From Viscum album (lineage: Eukaryota; Streptophyta; Magnoliopsida; Santalales; Viscaceae), in the NCBI GenBank assembly GCA_963277665.1, contig OY728163.1, positions 1,910,040,644 to 1,910,104,643 of the forward strand: a stretch of 64,000 nucleotides of DNA, written 5' to 3'. Below, one piece after another: positions 35,708 to 47,377 of this stretch. Position numbers and translations under genes: made by a program. The notes beneath the pieces were generated by a model that had not been told where the DNA came from, searched no databases, and saw only the letters and a list, made by a program, of their open reading frames with translations. Every line of letters begins with the position of its first letter. The stretch's first letter is position 1.

Positions 35708-37432
35708 TGATTCATACTCAAATTTACCCAAGAGAAGAAGGTAGAACGATCCTTGTAGTCTAGCTTGGGTTGTCGAATCCTCAGAGACCTAAGAAGTAAC
35801 CTATAGACACACACATTCTAAGAACTGTTTATGGATATGAAGTGACCAAATAAGTTTGATTTTAGATGGGTTTAAAGGATCAATAACAAATTTAAGTTAA
35901 TTCAAATTAAGGTAATGAGTTGATCCTAGGTTATCGCTCGGGGTGGATTGGATGAATTCCTTTTTTAATGATTTCAATTTCTTATATTTGAGATGAGTTC
36001 ATTTAAAAAGATCAAACAAAATCATCAATTACTGGTTTAATGCCTAAAAACCTAATACTAATCACCTATACACTTGAAGGATCAAAGTTTTGAGCACTCC
36101 AAGGTAAAGGTTCGTATTAGCACTTGAAATGTGTGACCTTAAATTCAATAAGGATGAAGAGGTGTTAAAATCATCAAATAAAAATCTCATTTAAAAGAAG
36201 TGATTAGCCATTAATAGAGTGAGAAATAACATCCAATCCAGACCATTTATACTCCCTTGTATCAACCGATAAAAGATTTATCCCTCCATTGATGACATGT
36301 CTCAACGGAAGCGGGAAGTAGACATATGAGGGTGGAATTGAAGAAGTAAAAACAACAACAAAAATCGATCACTCCACCGTTGTGTGATAAATATCACAAA
36401 GTATGGTGTGAATAAATTCACACTATAAACCAACAGTATCAACGTGATATGTATAAAAATAGAATAAGAGTAAAGTAAGAACTTTTATTAAGAAAATGAT
36501 GTGAATTAAACAACTTACATGAGAAAGAAATGCGATTACAAACACAAAGCGACATCATAACAATACAATGAAACCAAGAACCAAATATCCTCAACTAATC
36601 CACCACCACTGCCTTAAATAGGAATTTTTGAAGCCTTGGATTGATCCTCCAATAGTACAAGTCTCCTCAATTAATTGTGGTAGGCCATAGGTGGGTGGAA
36701 AGTTGATGGAGAGTTGATTTTTCCACCCTTGACCCGAGGTGGAAGCCATCTTGCTTCCACTGAACAGATGCACCTAGAAGACCTCTTAGATGGCCTAATT
36801 GAAGGGGGACATAGATCGAAAAAATGAAGCTCCGGATGTATTCTAACCTTCTGTAAAGTTTCAAACCAAAATAGTTTATGGTAAACGATATATGTTTAAA
36901 ATGGTGGGCTGTGTTTCTGGGCCGTAGAATCTGGCCCAGAATTTTATCTTCAACTTGGGTCGCCTGAATAACCACCATGAAGGCCGAATTAGTATTGGAT
37001 CCAGAAAAATGATTTGTTCCTATATATTTCTTCTATAATTACATGAAATTTGGGCTTGATTGGGTCTGTAAGTTGGGACCCACATTCTCATCAGTGGGCT
37101 GGTGTCCAATATTCCTTCTCCAAAATTTTTTCCTTTCATCGCCAAATATATCCATCTTCCTTTATGAATACTACATTGATCCCTGAATAAAATAATTTCA
37201 TATTTAAGTTTAGATAAATTTCACAAAATATCAAATTAAAATATTGATAATTACATTCCTTAAAATCAGATGAATAATTGGGCATAAATTGATGTACATT
37301 AGGCATGAAGTGCACGAATGATGAGAATGGATGTTCAAAATTAAAATTCGCTAAATCAGGCCCATAAGATCATAAATGAACATTTAATACCATTAAAATG
37401 TAATTAAAATATGTATTTTTATTGGCTAACCA
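35708..37432 (-). repeat. N2 3' LTR (left)
   Basis: From TGATTCATACTCAAATTTAC to TTGGCTAACCA. Over the first 120 bases it differs from the right copy at roughly eight positions. Confidence 0.93.
36667..36978 (-). CDS. 103-codon ORF in the N2 3' LTR, no known domain
   Basis: Reads in the same sense as N2. The right LTR has an ORF of exactly 103 codons at the same offset (454 bases from the LTR start), and the two proteins agree over most of their length, for example the shared KILGQILRPR and FHLGSRVEKST segments. No family is recognised and no signal peptide or membrane segment is obvious. It may be a chance ORF kept open because the LTRs are fairly young; see findings. Confidence 0.35.
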   Translation of the reverse strand: MVVIQATQVEDKILGQILRPRNTAHHFKHISFTINYFGLKLYRRLEYIRSFIFSIYVPLQLGHLRGLLGASVQWKQDGFHLGSRVEKSTLHQLSTHLWPTTIN

Positions 37433-37448
37433 CACCCCCCAAATTGAG
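37433..37448 (-). other. N2 polypurine tract
   Basis: Minus-strand CTCAATTTGGGGGGTG abuts the LTR start TGGTTAGCC. Confidence 0.85.
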
Positions 37449-38640
37449 ATTTTCTAGTCTCGGGCAAAATGTATCTCAACAATATGAAATTCGAATTCCC
37501 TTTTCCAAAAACAATTTAATACACAATGATCACCAAAAACCCTTATACCAATTTTATTTGAAACCCATCAAAATATTTTAATACATGATAGTTTCATAAG
37601 TAGATCCCAATCCCAAGCCCATTCCATTGTTCAAATTCATCACCATATTTCATCCAATATCAATTAAGAGTGATGATGTGTTGTGCATCGCATTAGACAT
37701 GGGGGTTAATCTTTATTCAAGAGGGAAATGATGGAAGCGCTAGGTGGAATCACATTTCAATATTAAGATGAGTATTCAATTTTTTTTTTCAATTTTTCCA
37801 TGGTAATTGAAATTGCACTCAAAAGAGTCAACCCCTGTAGCGAGACTTTTCTGATGACTCCCAGGCTCAAAGACCTTAGGGCACCAAGTGAATCCAACAT
37901 ACTCAGGCATCATCTCGAGTTAACTCAATCAAAAACAAAATCAAATTACTAAAAATAGAGATAAAATTACTAACTATGGTCTAGACAACTATGGAGTCAC
38001 GATCCCCAAGTGGCAAAAGCCATACATTAGGTCATTTCATTACTCTACGTGCAAATTTATTATTATTTTTAAATTTTTTTATTGAATACTCATATTAAAA
38101 CTAAAAATATTACCAAACCTATGCTATTTATTTGGGGGACCCCATGAAATCAAACTAATACCCCACTATCCAAAGGACGTGCATTGTGATATTTTTTTAT
38201 TTAGATGAAAATATAAACGATGAAAAATCACATTAGACAACCACACTTTCCAAAATCAATTCTCATGATATTATAAAAGGATTAAAATCAGAATCGGGGC
38301 ATGCTAAATTATTTGATATTCAGTTTCAAAGTGTTCAATGTGTATTATAATGTTAAAAGTTAAAGGAATTTTTCCTTCCATTTACACACATTTTTTTTTC
38401 AAATCAATCATTTTTTGACACAAAAGCATTTTTTATTTTATCTCCCCCCAACATAAAATAACACTGTCCCCAGTGTTTAAAGAAAAGAAAATTTTGAAGG
38501 GGGTAGAGGTAGAAATGAGAGTTCAAAAAGGAAATTGAAAATTAGGATCATGGAATGAAGTCACCTAGTGGTTGATGTTGAAATTCTTTCTAATCCCTTT
38601 TAATCCCTTAATCTAGATGTCACTCTGAGAATTACCCAGT

Positions 38641-38760
38641 GGAAAAAAAGAAAAACAAACAAACAAAACAAAACAAAACAAAACAAAAACTATATATATA
38701 TATATAGATTTATATAATAAATAAAGTAAAATATAAGTATATATATAAAAATTACAGAAT
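38641..38760. repeat. AAAAC and TA microsatellites
   Basis: AAACAAACAAAACAAAACAA-type run (38648-38691) followed by TATATATATATATA (38692-38706) and an AT-rich tail with a second TA run near 38737-38746. Confidence 0.85.
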
Positions 38761-38769
38761 AAGGAAGCA

Positions 38770-38900
38770 CAAAAAGATATAGGTCAGTGGTAAGCATGCG
38801 CCCCTGTCTCTCTTCAGTCCCGGGTTCGATTCCTCGTGACTTCTCCGGTTGTGACGGGGTTTGACCCACAACCTATGACGTGTCCCTTTTTTTTATTAAT
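38770..38900 (+). mobile_element. tRNA-derived SINE candidate (or decayed tRNA gene)
   Basis: RNA polymerase III promoter boxes are visible: box A-like TAGGTCAGTGG at 38780-38790 and a perfect box B GGTTCGATTCC at 38823-38833, separated by the usual distance for tRNA genes. About 50 bases of GC-richer body follow, then a long T-rich tail from 38886. The head does not fold into a convincing tRNA, arguing for a SINE rather than a functional tRNA. The island is clearly GC-richer than the surrounding N2 sequence. I could not find convincing flanking duplications. Confidence 0.6.
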
Positions 38901-39226
38901 GTTTTTTTTATTTTTTTTGTATTCTTATTTTAACCTACAAACACATAAAAGTAAAATGAACTAATGATACATTGTATTATTTTTAAATTTTTGGGTAAGG
39001 TATTACTCAAGGATCACACCACGTGACACAGATGAATATGGTTCTCGCCTTTCATACCCATCCATACTCATAATAGAAGAACATGTCAACAATATATTTT
39101 TTTAAATATCAAAATGATTCATTAATCCTATTTAAAAAAAATTATTCTCAAAGATGAAAATCACGGGTTGCCTCCCATGCAGCGCTTTGGTTTAATGTCG
39201 CTAGCTTGACTTAGACCCTTAATTAT

Positions 39227-40613
39227 TTAAGTATTTTCCTCATCTAAGGTTGGTTCACAAAAGTTTTCATCAACTTCATTTTTTTGGAATGGTTCAATGA
39301 ATGGTTTTAATCTATTACCATTAACTTTAAAGGTTTGAACATTGATGGGATCTTGAATTTCTACAACCCCATGGGGGTACACCTTATGAACTATGTATGG
39401 ACCTGACCATCTAGACCTCAAATTTCCTGGGTGTAAATTAAGTTTAGAACTATACAAAAGAATAGGTTTACCCGGTACAATTTGTTTGGTTTTATGATTT
39501 TGAGATTGTTAGTCTTGTTCTTTAGCTTTATTGATCCTTGAATTTTCATAAGCCTCCATCCTAAGTTCCTCAAGTTCATTGAGATATAATTTCCTTTTTT
39601 GTTTCAGCTAATGGGAGGTCATAATTCATTTTTTTAATTGCCCAAAAAGCCTTATGTTCAATCCCCACTGGCAAATGAAATGATTTACCATAAACCAACC
39701 TATTTGGGTACATTCCTAAAATGGTTTTATATGCGGTTCGATAGGCCCAAAGAGCATCTAAGTGTTTTCTTGACCAATCTTTCTTAGATGGTTTAACGGT
39801 TTTCTCAAGAATTTTTTTGATTTATCGATTGGATAACTCATCTTGACCATTGGTCTGTGGGTGGTAAGAAGTGGACACTTTGTGAGAAATTCCATACTTG
39901 TCCATGAGTGATGAGAATGGACGATTGCAAAAATGAGTTCCACGATCACTAATGATAGCCCTAGGAATTCCAAATCTAGAGAAGATGTTTTCTTTTAGGA
40001 ATATAATCACAGTTCGATGATCATTGGATTTTGTGGGAATGGACTCAACTCATTTTGATACATAATAAATAACTAATAGAATGTAAATATATCCTCTAGA
40101 GTTTGGTAAGGGACCCATGAAATCAATTCCCCAATAGTCAAAGATTTCAACCGCTAAGATGGGAGTGAGTGGCATTTGATTCCTTTTTGTGATGGACCCT
40201 ACTTCTTAACACCTAGTACAACTTTGAAAAAATGTGTAAGAGTCCCTTGAGAGGGTGGGATAGAAGAGACCACACTGAAGATTCTTAGCAGATGTTTTCT
40301 TAGAGAAAAAGTGACCTCCACATGCCTCACTATGACATAATTTAAGGATGGACTCTTGTTCATATTCTGGGACACACCTCCTAATGACTTGGTTTGGGCC
40401 GAACTTATAGAGGTATGGATCATAAAACACATAGTTTCTAACATCAAAAATAAATTTCCTTCGAGCTTGAGTCCCTAAGAATTTTGGAATGACTCTTGTA
40501 AGTAAGAAATTGGCTATGTCAGCATACCAAGGGCAGTCACTCACATAGTATAGGTGTTTATTAGGAAATGAATCAGATACAGAAAGGTGATTTGAGTTGT
40601 CTTTGAATTCCAT
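39227..40613 (-). pseudogene. N2 integrase (Athila/Tat type)
   Basis: Reading leftward from 40613: NYVFYDPYLYKFGPNQVIRR, then zinc-binding SILKLCHSEACGGHF and CTRC; core WGIDFMGPLPNSRGY (first Asp kept, near 40120), FGIPRAIISDRGTHFCNRPF (second Asp kept, near 39945), then YHPQTNGQDELSNR (Glu kept, near 39835). The catalytic triad is therefore complete, although stops and two frameshifts interrupt the frame. [18 protein letters not shown] follows. The C-terminal stretch 39457-39227 (LHPGNLRSRWSGPYIV, VNGNRLKPF) is open and typical of the lineage. Confidence 0.92.
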
Positions 40614-41029
40614 CCTAGAGAGGTGATCAACTACAACATTTTCAACACCCTTTTTATCCTTGATTGTGAGGTTAAATTATTGTAAGAGAAGGACCCACCT
40701 AATCAGTCTAGCCTTAACATCTTGTTTTTGGAAGATGTATTTTAGTGCAGGATGGTCAGTGAACACAATGATGGGGGATCCTAAGAGGTAGGGCCTAAAC
40801 TTCTCTAAGGCAAACACAATAGAAAGTAACTCCTTTTCAGTGGTGGTGTAGTTGATTTGGGAATCATTTAAGGATTTTATTTCATAAGCAATGACATAAG
40901 GATTTTATCAAAATGTTGTCCTAACACAGATCCTACAGCAAAGTCACTGTAATCACACATAAGTTTGAAAGGAAGGTTCCAATTTAGAGATTTCATAATG
41001 TTAGGAGAGGTGATAGAGGATTTGGGGGT
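40614..41029 (-). pseudogene. N2 RNase H
   Basis: Follows RT on the minus strand: a LPFKLMCDYSDFAVGSVLGQ start (near 40965-40905), a frameshift, then the YTTTEKELL-like segment near 40835-40855, a HPALKY-like segment near 40740, and a RLIRW..LLQ-F-L-IKDKKG-ENVVADHLS-like end near 40700-40620, all shifted between frames. It is more damaged than the N2 RT and integrase. Confidence 0.8.
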
Positions 41030-42150
41030 TTAAAATGAACCCTCACAACTTTCTGTCCAAACAAATGGAGCATCCTTTACTAGGAGAGCACAAAGGGGAT
41101 AGGAGATTGAACTAAAGTCCTTGATGAATCTTCTATAGAAACCAGCATGTCCTAAGAAATACCTCACTTCCTTGGTAGTTTTGGGTGATGGAAGGTGACA
41201 AATGATTTCAACCTTGGATTTATCAACTTCAATCCCCCTACCTGAGACCAGATGGCTTAGAAATAGTCCCTCTTTAACCATGAAATGGAATTTTTCCCAG
41301 TTTAGGGCCAAATTCTTTTCTTCACATCTTGACAAGACTCTCTCAACATTCCTTATACATCCTTCAAATGTATACCCAAAGATAGAGAAGTCATCCACGA
41401 ATACCTCAAGAAAATTTCCTACTATGTCTGAGAATATTCCCATCATGCACTACTGGAAGGTTCCAGGGGAATTTCATAACCTTAAAGGCACGAGTTTGAA
41501 AGAAAAGGTGCCGAATGGACATGTGAATGAAGTCTTCCCTTGATCCTCTAGGGAGAACTCAATTTGATTATACCCCGAGTACCCATCTAAGAAATAGTAG
41601 AAGGGATGAACTGCCACTCTCTCAAGGACTTGGTCAATGAATGGTAAGGGGAAATGGTACTTCTTGGTAAATGAGTTTATCTTCCTATAGTCGATGCAGA
41701 CTCTCTAGCCACTACTCACCCTTGTTGGAAGAATATCTCCATCCTCATTGGTTATCACTATGATTACAACCTTTTTTTGGAACCACTTGGATTGGGCTCA
41801 ACCATTCACTATCATCTATGGGATAGATGATACTAGATTTTAACAATTTCAGGAGTTATTTTCTCACTACTTCCATTATATTAGGATTGAGTCATCGTTG
41901 AGGTTGAAAATATGGCTTTGAATCAGATTCCAGAACAATCCTATGAGTCCCAATAAGTGGGGTAATCCCATGAATATTATACAGGGTCCAACCAATGGAT
42001 TTATTATGTTTCCTAAGGACATCTAGAAGCATCCTCTCATGATTGGATTCAAGAGAAAAGGAAATGAAAATAGGATGTGTTTGATTGTCCCCTAGGAAGG
42101 CATACTTGAGTGCAGTAGGAAGTTCCTTCAATTCAAGATTAGGTTAGTTC
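41030..42150 (-). pseudogene. N2 reverse transcriptase
   Basis: From 42131 leftward: LPTALKYAFLGDNQTHPIFI, SIGWTLYNIHGITPLIGTHR (near 42010-41950), then broken segments equal to VVPKK-G, GRVCIDYRKLN (near 41690) and HFPLPFIDQVLERVA (near 41650), FYYFLDGYSGYNQIEFSLED (41600-41540), a decayed PFGTF.F..VP..L-NSP segment, and MMGIFSDIVGNFLEVFVDDF. The catalytic FVDD is intact (41390-41401). The 138-codon open stretch 41446-41030 also carries NWEKFHFMVKEGLFLSHLVS and YFLGHAGFYRRFIKDFSSIS. Confidence 0.92.
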
Positions 42151-42159
42151 AGAATTTTA

Positions 42160-43180
42160 GCAGAAGATTGGGACATTGGTTTGAGATCAATTTTGTTTCA
42201 TAGAGTTTTAAATAGGATTGATTCCCAACATATAGAAGGTTTAGCTACTAGATTGGATTGATCATATTTAGGAATGGAAGTTGGAGTGGTCTTTATGAAA
42301 GTGGTTTCCTGAAAGGTTTCACTGATTTTTGGACATAAGACTTCATCAAAAGAGAAATTTGGAAATGATTCAAGCCAAGGAGATAAACTTCCTTCATGTG
42401 AACAAAGGAAATCAATCTCATCCTGACTTAAACATCCATCAAATATTCCTTGATGTTCTATGGATTCATTATCAATGCTTCCTATCATGTTTACTTCATG
42501 AATGTTCTCATCATCCCCTATTTGTGATCTTGCATTATAGATGTTCAAGTCTAGACTCATGTTTCCAAAGGTGATGGTCATGTTCCCATTTCGGACTCAG
42601 ATAACAGAGTTTATTGTTTTAAGGAAGGGAAAACCAAGGATTATTGGGTTTTGTTTCTTATTTCCTAAGTTTTGATGGTTGTTAAGGAAAATGAAGTCAG
42701 TAGGGCAGATGAAGTTTTCAACCTTTACCAGAACGTCCTTTAAAATCCCCTTTGGAACCTTAATGCTATGATCAACAAGTTGAAGTGTGACAGATGTGGG
42801 TTAGAGCACTTATGGGCCTAACTGGAAGTACACAATATATGGAATGAGATTTACACTATCACCTAGGTCACACAAGGATTTGACAACTTTTCTCTCTCCT
42901 AGTTTAACATTGATGTAAGGGAAACCCAGGTCTTTCAACTAAGTAAGAAAGGTCCCTTGAATGGTGTTACTCACATTAGCAGCTAAAATGACTTGATTTT
43001 TATGTGAAAACTTTCTTTTAAAAGTGCACAAGTCCTTAAGGTACTTTTAGTAGGAAGGTATGGTTTGGATTGCATCGAGAAGGGGAATTTTTAACTTGAC
43101 TCGTGAGAAGATTTCCCTCAATGTTTCACTCAATTTAGGCTTGTTTTTACCCCTCATGCATTGAGGAAATGGTGCAGGTT
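42160..43180 (-). pseudogene. N2 aspartic protease and linker
   Basis: SLCDLGDSVNLIPYIVY (near 42885-42835) is the Athila/Tat protease active site with Asp-Leu-Gly. NPIILGFPFLKTINSVI and NGNMTITFGNMSLDLNIYNA (near 42650-42540) close the domain. The 127-codon open stretch 42581-42198 is the acidic, variable linker before RT. LREIFSRVKLKIPLLDAIQ near 43115-43065 is the conserved segment upstream of protease. Confidence 0.85.
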
Positions 43181-44905
43181 GTGGGGTTGTTTGTTGAAGA
43201 GTTATTTCTTTCACATTTTTATTTGTTTCCTCAGTTTGATCTTGTGCTTCATTTGAATTTTAATCCAAGTTTGAATCTTTAGATGGGTTCTAAATTAGTT
43301 TTTCAGGTTTCTCAATTGATTTACCACTTCTTAAAATAGTCACAACCTTTAGTTGTTCATGATTTGTTTGAGTGCAAATTGACTCTCCCCTTAAATTTGA
43401 GGATGGTACCGCCTGATTAGGCATGGTTGCCTTCCCAATTTTAATGGTTTGAAGTTCTTGTTTTAGGGAAGAGACTTCCGAGTTCATCCTTTCCATTTGT
43501 TTGCACAATTTTTCTAGTAGGATTTGTGGAATAGTTTGGGTTGGTGCTTGAGAAGATTGGTTTATCCTAGGGGGATATTTTGGAGGTGGGATGGTTTGTT
43601 GAAAATAGAATGGTGGATATTGGTATTGGATAGGTCGGGTTTGGAATTGGTTATGGGTTTGTTAGTTCTGATGGGGGTAAGGATTTTGTCCCTGTGGTTG
43701 GCTAGGTTGTTGGTTATCATTATAGTTGAAGCCTGGGTGGTCATTATACCTTGGGTTGAAGGTGTTTTGGTATTGAGACTTTTAAAAGTTCAAAGCATTT
43801 ACTTCCGCTAGGGGTCCTCCTAAAAGAACATCCTTGATGGATGGAATGGTTGGGCAGTTTTCTGTCTTATGGTCATGTTTGTCACAAATTGTTCAAACAT
43901 GGTCTATAGTTTGGATTTATGGACTTTCTTAAGGTCTTTCTCTTCAAACTTCCTAGAGAGTGCTGCGAGTTTATCCCTAAGGATTTACTCTTCTCTAAGT
44001 GTATAAATTCCAGTAGTTCTTTTTGGATTTTCAGAATAAGGTGAAGTTCCCCATGTTTGATTTTGTTCAGAAAGGCTTTCTGGATACTCGTAAGCATCAT
44101 TTGGGGCTTTGTTTTTAAAGGTTCCATTACACATCATGTTAATGAATTGTTTGTTCCCTAGACCCAAACCTTCATAGAAAATTATCACTTGTTCAGGAAT
44201 AGAAAACTCATGGTGTGGAATCATGTTAAGATTGTCCTTGAACCTCTCCCATGTTTCATAGAATGACTCTCACTCTTTTAAAAAAAAGTTTTGGATACTC
44301 TTTTTAAGTGAAATTGTTTTGTGGTGGGGAAAGTATTTTTTGTAGAATTCTCTTTGTAATTGGTCCCAAGAGTTGATGGATGACGGTCTCAAATTATTTA
44401 TCCAATTTTTAGATCAATCCTTTAATTAAAAAGGAAATAGCCTCATCTTAGCTGATTCTATTTGATGTGGGGGACACATGGTTTCTACAATGTCATTGAA
44501 CTCCTTAATGTGAAGGTAGGGCATCTCGGACTCCATTTCATGGAATGTGGGAAGGTGGTTTATGACATGGGGTTTAAAGATGTTGTTGGAATCTACTAGG
44601 GAATTGTGTCTAATGCATGAGGGGTCATTGGTCTAGGAAGGTGCGAGGTAGTCATTCATGGTTTGATCGACCACATTCCCCATGTTTGGGGCTGCCTCAT
44701 TTGGATTTCCATTTTGGTTTTCACCCAGTTTTATGAGTTGGTTTCATTGAAGACATTACATTGAAATGGGTTCAATTTTGGACTCTGAAATATCAAGAGA
44801 ATTAGTATCTAATGGAAACAATACCCTAGGTTCACTTGACTCCCCAACCCTCGGACTTTCCACCCTAACTAGTCTGTTTGAATTATCGTGGGTGTAGGCG
44901 GACAT
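43181..44905 (-). pseudogene. N2 gag (Athila/Tat type)
   Basis: The likely start is the ATG at 44905 (MSAYTHDNSNRLVRVESPRV), after the priming site and leader. The capsid-like part reads FNDIVETMCPPHQIES, a SWDQLQREFYKKYFP segment (near 44370-44320), WERFKDNLNMIPHHEFSIPE (near 44255-44195), FYEGLGLGNKQFINMMCNGT and DAYEYPESLSEQNQTW. A low-complexity, Asn/Gln/Pro-rich region follows (43850-43560), and TILRSGKSIEKPEKL near 43345-43300 is the T-LRSGK motif. Stops occur at Trp and Gln positions. Confidence 0.88.
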
Positions 44906-45004
44906 GCGCCAAAATAAAAAAAATGAGAAAGGGACAAGATAAGATATCTTGGGTGAGAATAGAATAAAATAGGGAGAATAGAATGGGTGTTGAGATGGCT
45001 TACT

Positions 45005-45031
45005 TGGGTCCCCAAAAATGGCACCAAAATT
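45005..45031 (-). other. N2 primer-binding site (tRNA-Asp type)
   Basis: Minus-strand TTTTGGTGCCATTTTTGGGG, directly after the LTR end TGAATCA, matches the TTTTGGCGCCGTTGCCGGGG class with C-to-T decay. Confidence 0.85.
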
Positions 45032-46756
45032 TGATTCATGCTCAAATTTACCCAAGAGAAGAAGGTAGAAGGATCCTTGTAGTCTAGCTTGGGTTGTCGA
45101 ATCCTTATAGATCTAATAAGTAACCTATAGACACGCACATTCTAAGAACTATTTTTGGATATGAAGTGGCCAACTTGGGTTTATTTTATATGGGTTTAAT
45201 GGGTCACTAAAAAATTTAAGTTAATTCAAATTAAGGTAATGAGTTGATCCTAGGTTATCGCTCGGGGTGGATTGGATGAATTCCCTTTTTAATGATTTTA
45301 ATTTCCTATATTTGAGATGGGTTCATTTAAGAACATAAAAAAATCATCAATTACTAGTTTAATGCCTAAAAAACCTAATACTAATCACTTATACACTTGA
45401 AGGATCAAATTTTCAAGCACTCCAAGGTAAAGGTTCGTATTAGCACTTGAAATGTGTGACCTTAAATTCAATAAGGATGAAGAGGTGTTAAAATCATCAA
45501 ATAAAAATATCATTTAAAAGAAGAGATTATCCATTAATGGAGTGAGAAATAACATCCAATCCAACCCCTTGTTAATCCCTTGGATCAACCCATAAAATAG
45601 TTATCCCTCCATTGATGAGATGTCTTCAACGAAAGCGGGAAGTAGACTTATGAGGGTGAAATTGAAGAAGTAAAAACAACAACAAAAATCGATCACTCGA
45701 CTGTTGTTTGATAAATATCACAAAGTATGGTGTGAATAAATTCACACTGTGAACCAATGGTATCAACGTGATATGTATAAGAACAGAATAAAATTAAAGG
45801 AAGAACTTTTATTAAGAAAATGAGGTGAATTAAACAACTTACATGAGAAAGAAATGCGATTACAAACACAAAGCGGCAACATAACACTAAAATGAAACCA
45901 AGAACCAAAGATCCTCAAATCCTCACCCAAAACTGCCTTAAATAGTCATTTTTGAAGCCTTGGGTCGAGGATCCAATAGTCCAAGTCTCCTCAATTAATT
46001 TTGGTAGGCCATATGTGGGTGGAAAGCTGAGGGAGTGTTGATTTTTCCACCCTTGACCCGAGGTGGAATCCAGCTTGCTTCCATCGAATAGATGCGCTTG
46101 TAAGACCTTCTATATGGCCGAATTGTAGTGGTCCATAGAAGAGAAAAATGAATCTACCGATGTTCTCTAACCGTCTGTAAAGTTTCATCCCAAAATAGTT
46201 TATGGTTAAAGAGATATGTGTAAAATAGTGGTCTGTTTTTCTAGGTCGCAGAATCTGGCCCAGAATTTTATTTTCAACTTGGGCTGCCTGAATAACCTCC
46301 ATGGAGGCCGAATTATCATTGGATCCTGAAAACTAATTTGTTCCTATATATGTCTTATAGAATCCCATGAAATGTGGGCTTCATTGGGCCTGTATGTTGG
46401 ACCCAACATTCTCATAAGTGGGATGGTGTCTAATCTGCCTTCTCCAAAATTGTTTCCTTTCATCGCCAAATATATCCATCTTTCTTTATGAATCCTATAT
46501 TGATCCCTGAATGAAAAATGTTCATATTGAATTGTAGATAAATTTACCAAAATATAATATTAAAATATTGATAATTACATTCCTTAAAATCAGATTAATC
46601 ATTGGGCCTAAATTGGTGTACATTAGGCATGAAGTGCACGAATGATGAGAATGGATGTTCAAAATTAAAATTCACTAACTCAGGACCATAAGATCATAAA
46701 TAAACATTTAATACCATTAAAATGTAATTAACATATGTATTTTTATTGGATAACCA
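45032..46756 (-). repeat. N2 5' LTR (right)
   Basis: From TGATTCATGCTCAAATTTAC to TTGGATAACCA; equal in length to the left copy. Followed by ATTTT (46757-46761), the right target duplication. Confidence 0.93.
45991..46302 (-). CDS. 103-codon ORF in the N2 5' LTR, no known domain
   Basis: Counterpart of 36667-36978 at the same LTR offset and of identical length; both begin Met, one residue, Val-Ile-Gln-Ala and end at the same stop. The protein has a basic middle (KLYRRLEN) and no recognised family. Its position in the LTR, likely in the 5' leader of the element RNA, would make it an upstream ORF if transcribed. Confidence 0.35.
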   Translation of the reverse strand: MEVIQAAQVENKILGQILRPRKTDHYFTHISLTINYFGMKLYRRLENIGRFIFLFYGPLQFGHIEGLTSASIRWKQAGFHLGSRVEKSTLPQLSTHIWPTKIN

Positions 46757-46761
46757 ATTTT

Positions 46762-47377
46762 CCACGTGAAAAGCAAATCTAGCACGTAAAAGCAAGATCT
46801 TGTGCACAGAGGGTAGGTGCTGCACACAATTGTCAGTGTAGGCTAATTACGTGGTTTGAATATCCGGTTTAGTGCCTTAGTGCTTTCAAGTGAATAAATT
46901 TATGACTTTGATGCAAGAAGTTTCTCATACTGAACAAAGATAAAGACTTCAATGAAAATCTATTGAAGCGACCTTCAAGTTGATAAACTGAGTTTGACTT
47001 CTCTCAAGGTAGTGAGCTAGTGGAGTTGAGGGAAGTGATTTGAGGGACACAATGAGTTATACATGAACCTTTGTAAAGGAAATGTGCCTAAGATAGAGTG
47101 GCTATTCTTGAACCTTGTAATCCACAACTAGTGAAGATTAGTTGAATTAGGTACAACCGGAAATTTTTCGGCATATGCTCCTTGGATGAATCCCTTAGTG
47201 GTGAAATAAGTAAAAGTGTTGTGTGGTCTCTATGAATTTGATCGTTTTCTTTCTATTATCATCAGTCTTATAGGTTTAAAGAGTTCCTACCAACATGGGA
47301 ATAAGATCCTTGTTTTAAAAGAAAATTTTAACACCTTGATTCACCCCTCCCCTCTCAGGGTGTCATGGGGTCCTATA
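46762..47377 (+). repeat. N1 3' LTR, piece 2
   Basis: Resumes CCACGTGAAAAGCAAATC, aligning with 17995-18611, and ends GGGGTCCTATA (decayed CCTACA). ATATA follows at 47378-47382. Confidence 0.92.

Larger units (their letters stand above)
37449..39226. other. N2 3' non-coding region
   Basis: About 1.8 kb between the purine tract and the C-terminus of integrase. It holds the microsatellite and SINE candidate listed separately and otherwise AT-rich sequence. No env-like ORF is recognisable. Confidence 0.65.
35708..46756 (-). mobile_element. N2: Athila/Tat-like Ty3/gypsy element inserted in the N1 3' LTR
   Basis: LTRs 35708-37432 and 45032-46756 are both 1725 bp and end TGGTTA...TGAATCA on the minus strand. 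The duplication is AGTTT (35703-35707) and ATTTT (46757-46761); the unoccupied N1 5' LTR reads AAATATTTTCCACG, so ATTTT is ancestral. Asp-type priming site and purine tract are on the minus strand. Gag, protease, reverse transcriptase, RNase H and integrase are recognisable in gypsy order on the minus strand. It is a different family from N4, with unrelated LTRs. Confidence 0.95.
17347..47377 (+). mobile_element. N1: Ty1/copia element inserted in the O1 LTR, itself carrying N4 and N2
   Basis: LTRs 17347-18611 and 35077-47377 (the latter split by N2), with TGTTGGAACC...GGTCCTACA ends. A perfect ATATA target duplication (17342-17346 and 47378-47382) surrounds it, and the sister O1 LTR shows the empty site AGATATAAAG. 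The Met-type priming site at 18614, the purine tract at 35056-35076 and all coding domains agree on the + strand. The order is gag, protease, integrase, reverse transcriptase, RNase H, the copia order. Removing N4 (10.6 kb in gag) and N2 (11 kb in the 3' LTR) leaves a copia element of about 8.4 kb. Confidence 0.95.

Noticed and set aside
38770..38850. A functional tRNA gene
   Set aside because: Boxes A and B are present but acceptor and anticodon stems do not pair convincingly by eye, so a SINE head or decayed tRNA is more likely.
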